Shown piece after piece: positions 50,545-58,657 of a stretch of DNA of 64,000 nt. The stretch is taken from contig CAQTYU010000002.1 in the NCBI GenBank assembly GCA_948890655.1, positions 124,001 to 188,000 on the forward strand. Reading direction: 5' to 3'. A model generated the notes under the pieces. It was not told the origin of the DNA, searched no databases, and saw only the letters and a list, made by a program, of their open reading frames with translations. A program made the translations under genes and the position numbers. This stretch comes from Christensenellaceae bacterium (lineage in GTDB: Bacteria; Bacillota; Clostridia; Christensenellales; Borkfalkiaceae). Within the stretch, counting starts at the first letter, position 1. Each line of letters begins with the position of its first letter.

Positions 50545-50577
50545 GATGATTTTATAAATTATTAGGACAAGCAAAAT

Positions 50578-51327
50578 ATGCTTAAAATCTTTTGGGACAA
50601 AGACAATATAAGATTTATTAGCGAAAATTTGAGTGCGGTCAGCCACTCCCATTGCGTTTTGCAAATATTTTTTAGCTTTGACGAACCGTTGCAAATTACC
50701 GTCGGAAATACTTGTATCAGCGGTAAATGCGTCATTGTTAACAAAAACGCGCCTTATTCGGTCGAAAGTTGCGGCACGGTAAAGCTTTCGATACTGGTCG
50801 AGCCGACTTCAGGGTTTGCAAGCGAGCTGACCTCTAAAATACAAGGCAATTATCTTATTTTCGATAAAGAAGGTATTGCCGCACTGCAAAAAGAGGCTAA
50901 AAAGCTTTTGACTGCAACCGATAAACGGCAATATGCGGAGTTTGTGGATAAATTCGCCGAATATTTAGGGGTTTGCAAACGCACCAAAATTTTAGACGAA
51001 CGAATTAATAAAGTTCTGGAACTTTTGCAAAACTGTGACTGTTACAGGCACTCAATTGAAAGCTTCGCGGATAAAGTTTCTCTGTCTGCGAGCCGATTAT
51101 CCCACCTCTTCCGCGAACAAATCGGTGTTCCGTTAAAAAGCTATATTCTTTTTCATCAGCTTGAAAAAGCGTTTATTGCCTTAACAAACGGCAAAACCGC
51201 AACCGAAGCAGCTATGCTTGCGGGGTTTGACAGCCCGTCGCATTTTGCGGCAACCGTCAAAAAATGGATGGGTATGCCCGCTTCTCAGTCCGTTAAAGAT
51301 AGCGATTTTTTGAAAGTTTTTATTTGA
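50578..51327 (+). CDS. AraC-family transcriptional regulator
   Basis: The 249-residue protein has a cupin-like N-terminal sensing region and a C-terminal AraC double helix-turn-helix. The HTH segments are SIESFADKVSLSASRLSHLFREQIGV (residues about 160-195), followed by KTATEAAMLAGFDSPSHFAATVKKWMG. It sits immediately after the tRNA-Leu and upstream of a broken transglutaminase gene on the same strand. Target and inducer are unknown. AGGA lies upstream of the ATG. Confidence 0.88.
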   Translation: MLKIFWDKDNIRFISENLSAVSHSHCVLQIFFSFDEPLQITVGNTCISGKCVIVNKNAPYSVESCGTVKLSILVEPTSGFASELTSKIQGNYLIFDKEGIAALQKEAKKLLTATDKRQYAEFVDKFAEYLGVCKRTKILDERINKVLELLQNCDCYRHSIESFADKVSLSASRLSHLFREQIGVPLKSYILFHQLEKAFIALTNGKTATEAAMLAGFDSPSHFAATVKKWMGMPASQSVKDSDFLKVFI

Positions 51328-51373
51328 GCGATAAGATATAATTTAAGTATCAATTAAAGGTTGGTACTTTTTT

Positions 51374-52067
51374 ATGGAAAAATATCTAATAAACACACGA
51401 TTGCTTAACTATAAATCGCATGAAATATCAGACTTAGTAAGCACGCGCAAATGGAGAGATTTAGCTGAATTTGACAAAATCGGCGCAATCTACGATTTCA
51501 TTCAGAATGAAATTCCGCTAGGTTATAACAATTCGATAATCTTACGGTAACCCAAGTACTTGCAGACGGCTTCGGGCAATGCAATACAAAAGCGACGCTA
51601 CTTATGGCGCTGCTCCGCGCCGTCGGCGTTCCTTGCAGATTACACGGCACAAAGGTCACAAAAGTTTTTCAACGCAGTCTTATGCCGAAAATAATGTCAA
51701 AGCTAGCACCTCCTTTTATCGTCCATACCTGGGCGGAAGTGTTCTTCCGCGGGAATGGTTAAGCTTAGAGGGCGCAATTTGCGACAAAGCGTATATTTCA
51801 GGCTTGCGAAAGCTGTTCCCCGAACATACGGGGAAGTTTTTCGACTATGCGGTAGCCGTAGAAGATTTTACAAACTTGCAGATTGATTGGAAAGGCGAAA
51901 ACACGACGGTACAGCAACAAGCGGTTATAAAAGATTTGGGAGTATTCAACAGCCCCGACGAATTTTACCTTGAATATAAGCAAGAATACCACGGCATAAA
52001 AAAATTTTTGTACGAGAATATCGGCAGAAAGATAATGACAAAAAAGGTTGAAAAAATCCGCAACTAG
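51374..52067 (+). pseudogene. transglutaminase-like protein, broken by two frameshifts
   Basis: Three frames joined give one transglutaminase-superfamily protein. The first starts at the ATG at 51374 (EIPLGYNNS...). The second carries the catalytic Cys region VLADGFGQCNTKATLLMALL and the His region IVHTWAEVF. The third carries WLSLEGAICDKAYISGLR, with the acidic residue region, to 52067. The joins need one missing base each near 51534 and near 51752, where GGGG has become GGG. The catalytic residues survive, so decay is recent or the breaks are sequencing errors. AAAGG lies upstream of the ATG. Confidence 0.8.
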
Positions 52068-52414
52068 ACGACTGCGTCCGTCATCGTGTAACCTTGTAAA
52101 GAATTCTCTTTAACCTGAATACAGATATATTTTAACGCTGTTTTATCCGAAGCAAAAAACTGCCTTTTCGCCGACGGGGATACGCGCAGCCAATCGCCTG
52201 CTTTCAGAGGAACGTTTTCCCCGTCTATTTCGGCTTTCCCCTCTCCGTCTAATACGGCGTAAATCTCTTCGTTCTCTTTATGCGAGTGAACGAACGGCAC
52301 GCTTGTTGCGGCAGGCAAAGTGTTTATACTGACTTCCGCCCCTGTAAGATTGAGCGCGTCGTGCAGCTCCGTGCGCGCCTCTTCGGTAACGCTGATTTTC
52401 TTAAAATTGTTCAT
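52064..52414 (-). CDS. cupin-domain protein
   Basis: The 116-residue small single-domain cupin has the metal-binding motifs FVHSHKENEEIYAVLDGEG (His-x-His...Glu) and GDWLRVSPSAKRQF. Such proteins can be sensors, isomerases or dioxygenase-like enzymes, and no substrate can be predicted. The start ATG at 52414 was chosen because GGAGG lies 6 nt upstream, while an in-frame start 13 codons earlier overlaps the promoter region. It is divergent from an HxlR regulator, which probably controls it. Confidence 0.88.
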   Translation of the reverse strand: MNNFKKISVTEEARTELHDALNLTGAEVSINTLPAATSVPFVHSHKENEEIYAVLDGEGKAEIDGENVPLKAGDWLRVSPSAKRQFFASDKTALKYICIQVKENSLQGYTMTDAVV

Positions 52415-52443
52415 AAAAAACCTCCGATTGAATTTGTAGCCTG

Positions 52444-52472
52444 AGTATAGCAAAAGCGAAAGCCAAGCGCAA
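52444..52472 (-). promoter_or_regulatory. promoter of the cupin gene
   Basis: On the minus strand TTGCGC (52467-52472), 17 nt and TATACT (52444-52449) are seen. Confidence 0.55.
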
Positions 52473-52476
52473 GAAC

Positions 52477-52513
52477 GTTACTTTTCTATTATCTGACAAT
52501 AAAAAAGTTACTT
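52477..52513. promoter_or_regulatory. direct repeat, candidate HxlR operator
   Basis: GTTACTT occurs at 52477-52483 and again at 52507-52513, 30 bp apart, in the divergent region between the cupin and hxlR genes. Both repeats share CTTAC-type half sites with the dyad at 19986-20007. Confidence 0.35.
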
Positions 52514-52531
52514 GGTTTCTTTTTTAAACTA

Positions 52532-52560
52532 TTGACTTACGGCACTATTCTTGATACAAT
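52532..52560 (+). promoter_or_regulatory. promoter of the second hxlR gene
   Basis: TTGACT (52532-52537), 17 nt and TACAAT (52555-52560) are followed by AAGGAG and the ATG. Confidence 0.65.
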
Positions 52561-52578
52561 CACCAAAAGGAGTTAATT

Positions 52579-52911
52579 ATGCTGACGAGAGAAGAATTAC
52601 CCGAATGCCCCGTTGCAACAACTGTGCAACTTATATGCAATAAGTGGAAACTGCTTATTATCCGCAACCTCATTTATAACGAAAAACAACGTTTTGCCGA
52701 TTTTTTGAAGTCTATCCCGGGCATAAGCAAAAAAGTCTTAACCGACGACTTAAGGGCTTTGGAATACGACGGCATAATCGAGCGGGAAGTTTTTGCAGAA
52801 GTGCCGCCGCGCGTGGAGTATTCCCTTACCGCACTCGGCAAAACGCTTAAACCCATATTCGACGCATTATCCGACTGGGGAACCGAATATAAAAAAGCCT
52901 TATTGAAATAA
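52579..52911 (+). CDS. HxlR-family transcriptional regulator (second copy)
   Basis: The 110-residue winged-helix protein carries the HxlR signatures ECPVATTVQLICNKWKLLIIR (N-terminal Cys before the first helix), KSIPGISKKVLTDDLRALE and the wing VPPRVEYSLTALGKTLKP. It has AAGGAG 8 nt upstream of the ATG and is divergent from the cupin gene. It lacks the C-terminal cysteine cluster of the copy at 20023. Confidence 0.92.
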   Translation: MLTREELPECPVATTVQLICNKWKLLIIRNLIYNEKQRFADFLKSIPGISKKVLTDDLRALEYDGIIEREVFAEVPPRVEYSLTALGKTLKPIFDALSDWGTEYKKALLK

Positions 52912-52943
52912 AGAAACGCGCCTTATATAAGGCGCGTTTCTTT
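52910..52943. terminator. bidirectional terminator between hxlR and coaE
   Basis: AAAGAAACGCGCCTTAT pairs with its complement through 52943 in a self-complementary stem, with T and A runs on both sides. It lies between two convergent genes. Confidence 0.85.
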
Positions 52944-53524
52944 TATATGATTTTTTCTAAAACTTCCTTGATTTTTGCCTTTAAATCCTCGAAATTGCCG
53001 TCATTATGTATGACATAGTACTTCGCAAAGTTATAATTTTCATAGTTTAACTGCGATTTTATGCGCAAAATCGCCCTTTCACGATCTATTTTGTCGCGGG
53101 CAGACACTGCATCAATTCTTTTGTCCATATCACGCAAAACAACTATTATGCCGTCAAAATACTTCTCTAAACCGCTCTCGAAAAGAACCGGAACTTCGGT
53201 AAAGGATATTTTTTGCCCACTGCTTTTTTTAAAAACTTCTTCAATTATAGCGGGGTGGGTAAGCGCGTTCAAACGTTTCAAAGCCGACTTGTCGTTAAAC
53301 ACTATTTCCGAAAGTTTACTTCTGTCCAAGCTCCCGTCAGCGCTTATAATTCCGTCGAAATTAAGTGAAAGTTTAGCTTTGAATTCAGCGTCAAGCAACA
53401 GCTCTTTGTAAATTTCGTCACAGGAAAATACGGCGTAACCTTTCCGTTTTATGATTTCGGCAACGGTCGATTTGCCGCTGCCAATCCCCCCCGTAATTGC
53501 AAATTTCAAACTATTTTGCTTCAT
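52943..53524 (-). CDS. coaE: dephospho-CoA kinase
   Basis: The 193-residue P-loop kinase completes coenzyme A synthesis. Walker A is FAITGGIGSGKSTVAEII at residues about 8-20, followed by GYAVFSCDEIYKELL and TEVPVLFESGLEKYFD. It overlaps the end of polA by 14 nt, a common pairing in Firmicutes. Confidence 0.94.
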   Translation of the reverse strand: MKQNSLKFAITGGIGSGKSTVAEIIKRKGYAVFSCDEIYKELLLDAEFKAKLSLNFDGIISADGSLDRSKLSEIVFNDKSALKRLNALTHPAIIEEVFKKSSGQKISFTEVPVLFESGLEKYFDGIIVVLRDMDKRIDAVSARDKIDRERAILRIKSQLNYENYNFAKYYVIHNDGNFEDLKAKIKEVLEKII

Positions 53525-56063
53525 ACCAATTCTTACCCGTGTGCACTTCGACCGTCAAAGGTACTTTAAGGCTGACCGCGTTCTCCATTTTATCCTTTAA
53601 AATTGCCGCGGCGCGCTCCGCTTCTTCTTCTGGCGCTTCGAGGACAAGCTCGTCGTGAACCTGCAAAATAAGCTTTGCTTTTAATCCCTCTTCTTTAAGC
53701 GCTTTATCAACGTTCACCATAGCGATTTTTATAATGTCCGCACTCGACCCCTGCAACGGCATATTCATTGCGGCGCGCTCACCGAACTGTCTTATGTTAT
53801 AGTTAGGCGATTTAATTTCTGGAATTACCCGCTTTCTGCCCGTCAACGTACTTACGTAGCCGTTGGCTTTTGCAAACTCTACGTTCTTGTTCATATAATC
53901 TTTTATCGAGCTGTAAGTTTCGAAATATTTTTCGATATAGGCTTTTGCTTTTGCGGTGGAAATATTGAGGTTGCGCGCAAGCCCGAAATCGCTTATTCCG
54001 TAAATTATTCCGAAGTTGACCGCTTTGGCTTCCCTGCGCATTTTAGGCGTAACTTCTTCAAACGACACCCCGAACACCTGCGCGGCGGTCGTTGCGTGAA
54101 CGTCTTTCTCCTCTTTGTATGCGTCAATCAGCTCTTTACAGCCCGAAAATTGAGCTAAAAGCCTTAGCTCAATTTGAGAATAGTCTGCGTCGATAAAGAC
54201 GTTTCCTTCGCGTGCAACGAAAATTTTTCTTAAAACCTTTCCCTCATCGTCGCGGATAGGGATATTTTGCAAATTCGGGTTAGAGCTCGACAACCTGCCC
54301 GTCGTGGTAACGGTCTGGTGGAAAGTAGTGTGAATAAGTCCGTCTCTTCCTATAAGCGGCTTGAAGCCGTCAAGATAGGTCGAAGAAATCTTCTGATAGA
54401 ACCTGTATTTTAAAACGTCCGCTACTACGGGGTGCTTGTCAACGACTTTTTCAAGAACCTCGGCACTTGTAGAGAACTTATTTTCTGTCTTTTTCTTCTT
54501 TACCTCGGTTACGCCGAGATTAAAAAGCACCTCGCCTAGTTGCATAGGGGAATTTATATTGAATTCCTTATCGCAAGCCTTAAAAACTTTCCACTTATAT
54601 TCGTCGGCACGGTCACGGAAGTGTTTCGCGAGCTCGTCCATATCTTTTACGCTGACTTTGACACCGACCTCTTCCATACCGTAAAGAACGCCGACAAGCG
54701 GCTTTTCGATTTCCTCGTACAGCTCTTTCATATTTTCGGCTTCAAGCCTTTTAAAAGCCTTTTTGAAAATTTCAGAGACGGCAAAAGCCGAAAACGCGTA
54801 ATCGTACGAATAATATCCGCACAAATCTTTAAGCGGCAAGAATGCCGTTTCATAATCGCAAAGATAGTTTACAAGCAGTAAATCTTCAAAATCGCAAGAA
54901 AAATCAATACCTAGGCTCTTCAAAAAATGCATCTGGCGCTTGCAGTCGAATGTAAGGACTTTATTTTCGGAATTTGAAAAAATCGCGCGCAGGACGCTGT
55001 CGAAATCGCTTCCGCTAATATTATCGCCCGACAAAAGGTCGCTTGACACGGTAAGGGAATATTCTTTTCCGTCGACAAAAATTTCCGCCGTGCCGTCGCC
55101 CAGAACGGCGCAAAATTGAGTGTTTTTTTCTAAAACGGGGCGGATTTCTTCAAAAGATTTGCAATTTATCTTCTCGGGATAGGTCACTTCAGCGGTGGTC
55201 TTACCGTCAGTTTCCTCGAAAATATTTAAGTTTAACAGACTTCTGAACTCAAACTCGCCGAAAAGTTTCTTGACTTCCGCGTTATATTTTGTCGGCGTAA
55301 CGCAGTCGGAAAGGATTATATCGAGGTCGCAATTCCTGTCAATAGTCGCAAGTTTGTAAGACAGATAAGCAAGCTCTTTATTAGATGAAATTTTCGTAAG
55401 AACCGAGCCTTTCAGCTCGTCTAAATGCTCGTAAATTCCATCGAGCGAGCCGTAAGCATTCAAAAGGTTCAACGCAGTTTTCTCACCGATTCCCGGAACG
55501 CCGGGAATATTGTCCGAACTGTCGCCCATAAGCGCTTTTAAGTCAACTACTTGCCACGGCTCTATCCCGATTTCGGACTTGAAATTATCTTTATTAAGTT
55601 TTAAAAGGTCAGTAACCCCGCGTTTGGTAAAATGGACGTCGGTTTTGTCGTCAACAAGCTGATAGCTGTCCCTGTCGCCCGTATAAAGATAGCTGTGGAC
55701 GTTGAATTTCTTAGAAAGCGTGCCTAAAATATCGTCCGCTTCTATCCCCTCTCGCTGACAGATAGCAATATTCATCGCTTTAAGAAGGTTTTTTAAAGGC
55801 TCAACCTGCACCGCCAAGTCCTCGGGCATAGGCTTCCTCGTCGCCTTGTAGCCGTCGTACATTTTGTGGCGGAAAGTCGGGGATTTCATATCGAAAGCAA
55901 CAACCAGATATTCGGGTTTTAAATCGGTCTGAATTTTAAATAAAAGCTTGATAAAGCCGAATATCGCGTTTGTAGGCATACCGCCCGAAGTCGAAAACAC
56001 GGGGGTAGCGTAAAACGCTCTGTTTAAAAGGCTGTTGCCGTCAATTAAAACTAATTTTTCCAT
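53511..56063 (-). CDS. polA: DNA polymerase I
   Basis: The 850-residue protein has a 5'-3' exonuclease domain (LVLIDGNSLLNRAFYA, GDRDSYQL and MGDSSDNIPGVPGIGEKTA within residues 1-290). The middle domain lacks the catalytic acidic residues of a proofreading exonuclease (FCAVLGDGTAEIF in place of DTET). The family A polymerase domain has IDADYSQIELRLLAQ, RREAKAVNFGIIYG and LQVHDELVLEAP. It repairs and replaces RNA primers. The ATG at 56063 is used. An upstream start falls within the -35 box. Transcription is predicted to begin at the ATG itself. Confidence 0.95.
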   Translation of the reverse strand: MEKLVLIDGNSLLNRAFYATPVFSTSGGMPTNAIFGFIKLLFKIQTDLKPEYLVVAFDMKSPTFRHKMYDGYKATRKPMPEDLAVQVEPLKNLLKAMNIAICQREGIEADDILGTLSKKFNVHSYLYTGDRDSYQLVDDKTDVHFTKRGVTDLLKLNKDNFKSEIGIEPWQVVDLKALMGDSSDNIPGVPGIGEKTALNLLNAYGSLDGIYEHLDELKGSVLTKISSNKELAYLSYKLATIDRNCDLDIILSDCVTPTKYNAEVKKLFGEFEFRSLLNLNIFEETDGKTTAEVTYPEKINCKSFEEIRPVLEKNTQFCAVLGDGTAEIFVDGKEYSLTVSSDLLSGDNISGSDFDSVLRAIFSNSENKVLTFDCKRQMHFLKSLGIDFSCDFEDLLLVNYLCDYETAFLPLKDLCGYYSYDYAFSAFAVSEIFKKAFKRLEAENMKELYEEIEKPLVGVLYGMEEVGVKVSVKDMDELAKHFRDRADEYKWKVFKACDKEFNINSPMQLGEVLFNLGVTEVKKKKTENKFSTSAEVLEKVVDKHPVVADVLKYRFYQKISSTYLDGFKPLIGRDGLIHTTFHQTVTTTGRLSSSNPNLQNIPIRDDEGKVLRKIFVAREGNVFIDADYSQIELRLLAQFSGCKELIDAYKEEKDVHATTAAQVFGVSFEEVTPKMRREAKAVNFGIIYGISDFGLARNLNISTAKAKAYIEKYFETYSSIKDYMNKNVEFAKANGYVSTLTGRKRVIPEIKSPNYNIRQFGERAAMNMPLQGSSADIIKIAMVNVDKALKEEGLKAKLILQVHDELVLEAPEEEAERAAAILKDKMENAVSLKVPLTVEVHTGKNWYEAK

Positions 56064-56070
56064 AGTAATA

Positions 56071-56099
56071 AGTTTACCACTTTCGGGAAAGAAAATCAA
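56071..56099 (-). promoter_or_regulatory. sigma-A promoter of polA (near-leaderless)
   Basis: On the minus strand TTGATT (56094-56099), 17 nt and TAAACT (56071-56076) lie 7 nt before the ATG, so the transcript should begin almost at the start codon. Confidence 0.6.
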
Positions 56100-56118
56100 T
56101 ACTAAAACTTGAAAACGC

Positions 56119-56147
56119 TTGATTTTTGTATTGCTTTATAATATAAT
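56119..56147 (+). promoter_or_regulatory. promoter of tRNA-Leu(CAA)
   Basis: TTGATT (56119-56124), 17 nt and TATAAT (56142-56147) are upstream of the tRNA. Confidence 0.75.
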
Positions 56148-56160
56148 AAATAAGCTATTT

Positions 56161-56247
56161 GCCGGTGTGGTGGAATTGGCAGACGCGCGGGACTCAAAAT
56201 CCCGTGGTAGTGATACCGTGTGGGTTCGACCCCCACCACCGGCACCA
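56161..56247 (+). tRNA. tRNA-Leu, anticodon CAA
   Basis: Acceptor stem GCCGGTG/CACCGGC ends with an encoded CCA. The D-arm GTGGAATTGGCAGACGC matches the other tRNA-Leu. The long variable arm and the T-loop GGTTCGACCC are present. The anticodon loop CTCAAAA gives CAA, reading UUG. Confidence 0.96.
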
Positions 56248-56250
56248 AAA

Positions 56251-56290
56251 AAAACCTGAACCAAACCCAAAGGTTTGGTTCAGGTTTTTT
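56251..56290 (+). terminator. terminator of tRNA-Leu(CAA)
   Basis: A 17-bp perfect stem (56251-56267 with 56272-56288) is followed by a T run. Confidence 0.92.
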
Positions 56291-56303
56291 TGTTATATGC
56301 CTC

Positions 56304-56332
56304 TTGCCAAACTTTTAAGAATGTGATATCAT
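56304..56332 (+). promoter_or_regulatory. promoter of the flavodoxin-fold oxidoreductase gene
   Basis: TTGCCA (56304-56309), 17 nt and TATCAT (56327-56332) are seen, 25 nt before the TTG start. Confidence 0.55.
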
Positions 56333-56357
56333 AAATTAAATAAATTCGGGGGCAATT

Positions 56358-56936
56358 TTGTTAAAAGTTACTTGCATTATCGGCAGTCCGCACACTAACG
56401 GCAGTTGTGCATATCTTGTCGATAAATGGATTAATGGAATAGACGCTTCTACCGCCGTCGTAAAAAAATATTGCGTAAGCGAAATTGAAATGAATTACTG
56501 TTACGGCTGTAAAAAGTGTTATACAAGCGGCGAATGTGTTCAAAACGACGGTGTTAAAAATGTTGTGCTAGATATTTTAAATTCAGATTACGTTATAATT
56601 GCCGCTCCGTCCTGGTGGGCAGACGTTCCCGCACAGCTTAAGACGCTTTTCGACAGAACTACCCCTTACGGCGATACAAACCCGAACCGCAAATATAAAG
56701 CCGATAAACCCATAAAAGGAATTGCAATAGCCGTCCGTGCAGGAATCAGGCAACAGGAAAACGAGCTGATTTTAAATTCTATTCAGCACTATTTCGGGCA
56801 TCTGGGTATCAAAACGGTCGAAAGAGTTTCCGTTTGTCAAACCGATACATTAAACGATTTACTGCAAACGCGACAAAACGAAATTCAACAAGTTTTCGAA
56901 TTAGGTAAACGTATAGGTAAAGTGAATGAGCATTGA
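56358..56936 (+). CDS. flavodoxin-fold NADPH-dependent FMN reductase family protein
   Basis: The 192-residue protein has the flavodoxin-like fold. The FMN-phosphate loop is CIIGSPHTNGSCAYL near residue 5. A CYGCKKCYTSGEC cysteine cluster lies around 48-60, followed by APSWWADVPAQLKTLFDRT. This iron-sulfur flavoprotein-like arrangement is found in many anaerobes. It should shuttle electrons to small acceptors. The start codon is TTG at 56358, with GGGGG just upstream. It overlaps the broken acetyltransferase gene by 11 nt. Confidence 0.85.
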   Translation: MLKVTCIIGSPHTNGSCAYLVDKWINGIDASTAVVKKYCVSEIEMNYCYGCKKCYTSGECVQNDGVKNVVLDILNSDYVIIAAPSWWADVPAQLKTLFDRTTPYGDTNPNRKYKADKPIKGIAIAVRAGIRQQENELILNSIQHYFGHLGIKTVERVSVCQTDTLNDLLQTRQNEIQQVFELGKRIGKVNEH

Positions 56937-57391
56937 ATTAGTACAAGCAAACGTAACAGACGCCGAAGAAATTTGGAAGATGCAAAAATCAGCTTTTGCA
57001 GAGTTGTTTGAAAAATATAAAGACTTTGATACAAGTCCTGCAAACGAGCCCTTGGATAAAGTAATAATGCGGTTAAGACAACCGTTTACTTATTTCTATT
57101 TTATAAGACTGAACGACAGAAATATCGGCGCAATCAGAGTTGTAGATAAAAAACCAAGTACTGAACCGAAACGTATTTCACCGCTATTCATATTGTCTGA
57201 ATTCCGCAATAAAGGGTATGCTAAATCAGCTATTTTACAAGCTGAGAATATTCACGGCGCATTAAACTGGGAATTAGAAACTATTTTACAGGAATGCCAT
57301 CTGCCATTTATATGAGAAAACGGGTTACCGTAAGACAAATAGAATTAAGGAAATCAACACGAATATGACCTTGATTTTCTATAAAAAATAA
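56926..57391 (+). pseudogene. GNAT-family acetyltransferase, broken by a 7-bp tandem duplication
   Basis: Frame one (56926-57315) is a GNAT N-acetyltransferase with FRNKGYAKSAILQAE (the acetyl-CoA loop, R-x-x-G-x-A) and a tail ECHLPFI that stops early. The second frame continues with YEKTGYRKTNRIKEINTNM to 57391, the normal family end (CHLYEKxGY). TGCCATC at 57295-57301 is repeated as TGCCATT at 57302-57308, and removing one 7-bp unit restores ECHLYEKTGY in one frame. So a tandem duplication is the likely cause. The upstream gene overlaps by 11 nt. Confidence 0.82.
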
Positions 57392-57397
57392 ACGAAT

Positions 57398-57694
57398 ATG
57401 AAAGTTGTTACGATTTGCGGGAGTATGCGATTTTCGGAAGAAATAATGAGAATCGCAACCGAACTGGAAACTGAAAAAGGCTATTGCGTTATACAGCCTG
57501 TTTATAACTGCGCGGATAAAGTTTTAAATCAAACTGAATTACGGAATGTTACAAAGGCGCATTACAAAAAAATCGATATATCCGACGCTATTTTCGTTGT
57601 TAACGTGGGCGGATATATCGGTAATTCTGTCACGGAAGAAATAGAATATGCTAAAAATCTCGGTAAAGAAATTCTCTATTTGGAACAAAAATAA
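57398..57694 (+). CDS. nucleoside 2-deoxyribosyltransferase-like protein
   Basis: The 98-residue protein has a Rossmann-like fold of the nucleoside 2-deoxyribosyltransferase superfamily. It opens VVTICGSMRFSEEIMRIATEL and has KIDISDAIFVVNVGGYIGNSVTEEIEYAKNLGK. The SDAIFVVN and SVxEEIEYA motifs are typical. Members make or hydrolyse deoxyribosyl bonds, but short members may have other roles. It lacks a clear ribosome site. It lies 6 nt after the acetyltransferase pseudogene and may be co-transcribed. Confidence 0.72.
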   Translation: MKVVTICGSMRFSEEIMRIATELETEKGYCVIQPVYNCADKVLNQTELRNVTKAHYKKIDISDAIFVVNVGGYIGNSVTEEIEYAKNLGKEILYLEQK

Positions 57695-58591
57695 TTATTT
57701 AAAATTCCGTTCGATAAAATCAAAATAATTTTTGGGCTTTACTGCGCTTTTGTTTTCTTTATACCAACGGTATGCACGCTTTAGCCCCTTTTCCAACGGC
57801 AAAAGCTTGAGCATAAGTTCGTTTTGCGAGGTTACGTCAAGCGTATACGGGTAGTCGTAAAAAGGAAAATAATTGCGTTGCTCGATTTCGTCGGTAACGT
57901 TTATAAAAGTCGGGGTTTTACCGACAGCCGCATAACAGCACTCTACCCACTCTTTGACGGTGACAATTGGGTTGCCCACGTTGAAAATATTTCTAGTCGG
58001 TTTTGTTCTAATTAACATATCAACAAACCTGCATAAATCTTCGACGTGAAAGAATTGCAACGGCGCAGAGCCGTCTTTCGGCAAATAAAACGGTGCATTT
58101 CTTTCGGCGCAGTCGAAAACGAAAGCTTCCCTATAAATATTGTTATACTCGCCGTACAAATACGGCGGTCTTATAATGTAGGCGGTAGGAACTCTTTTTA
58201 ATAAAACGGTTTCGGCGGCTATTTTATTCGTGCCGTAATCGCCCCAAAATTTATTTTTACCGCACTTATCGCTTTCTTTAAAAGGCACTTTAAGCGTTTC
58301 GGGATAAACCGCGCTCGAACTTATCATTATAAAACTTTCAAAGCTTTCAAGGTCGTCGAGCAACGCGTTTATATCTTCTGCCGTATAGGCGGTTACGTCG
58401 ATAACGACGTCGAAACGCAAACCTTTTAACTGTCCGTTAATTTGTTTGCGGTCGCATTCAATCAGTTTTACGTTCGGCAATTGCGGCTTCGTGTTGCGGT
58501 TGAGAACGTAAACTTCGTTCCCCCTGTCCGCAAAATATTCCGCCATAAATTTGCTTACGAAAACGGTGCCGCCCGTGACTAAAATTTTCAT
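57695..58591 (-). CDS. NAD-dependent epimerase/dehydratase family protein
   Basis: The 298-residue extended short-chain dehydrogenase has the nucleotide-binding loop LVTGGTVFVSKFMAEYF (GGTxFxS in place of the usual GGxGxxG) and the catalytic region ISSSAVYPE. The YGTNK tyrosine-lysine pair lies around residue 140, and RPPYLYGE follows. Such proteins act on nucleotide sugars or isoflavone-type substrates, and the substrate is unknown. It converges with the deoxyribosyltransferase-like gene, whose stop is adjacent. Confidence 0.88.
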   Translation of the reverse strand: MKILVTGGTVFVSKFMAEYFADRGNEVYVLNRNTKPQLPNVKLIECDRKQINGQLKGLRFDVVIDVTAYTAEDINALLDDLESFESFIMISSSAVYPETLKVPFKESDKCGKNKFWGDYGTNKIAAETVLLKRVPTAYIIRPPYLYGEYNNIYREAFVFDCAERNAPFYLPKDGSAPLQFFHVEDLCRFVDMLIRTKPTRNIFNVGNPIVTVKEWVECCYAAVGKTPTFINVTDEIEQRNYFPFYDYPYTLDVTSQNELMLKLLPLEKGLKRAYRWYKENKSAVKPKNYFDFIERNFK

Positions 58592-58611
58592 TCTTCGCTC
58601 CTTGATTAATA

Positions 58612-58652
58612 ATTAAAAAGAAGCTTCCCCGAACTCATCGGGGGAGCTTCTT
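58612..58652 (-). terminator. terminator of the DUF697-like gene
   Basis: A stem AAGAAGCT-CCCCG with its complement (58618-58631 and 58639-58652) is followed on the minus strand by TTTTTAATT. Confidence 0.88.
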
Positions 58653-58657
58653 GAATT

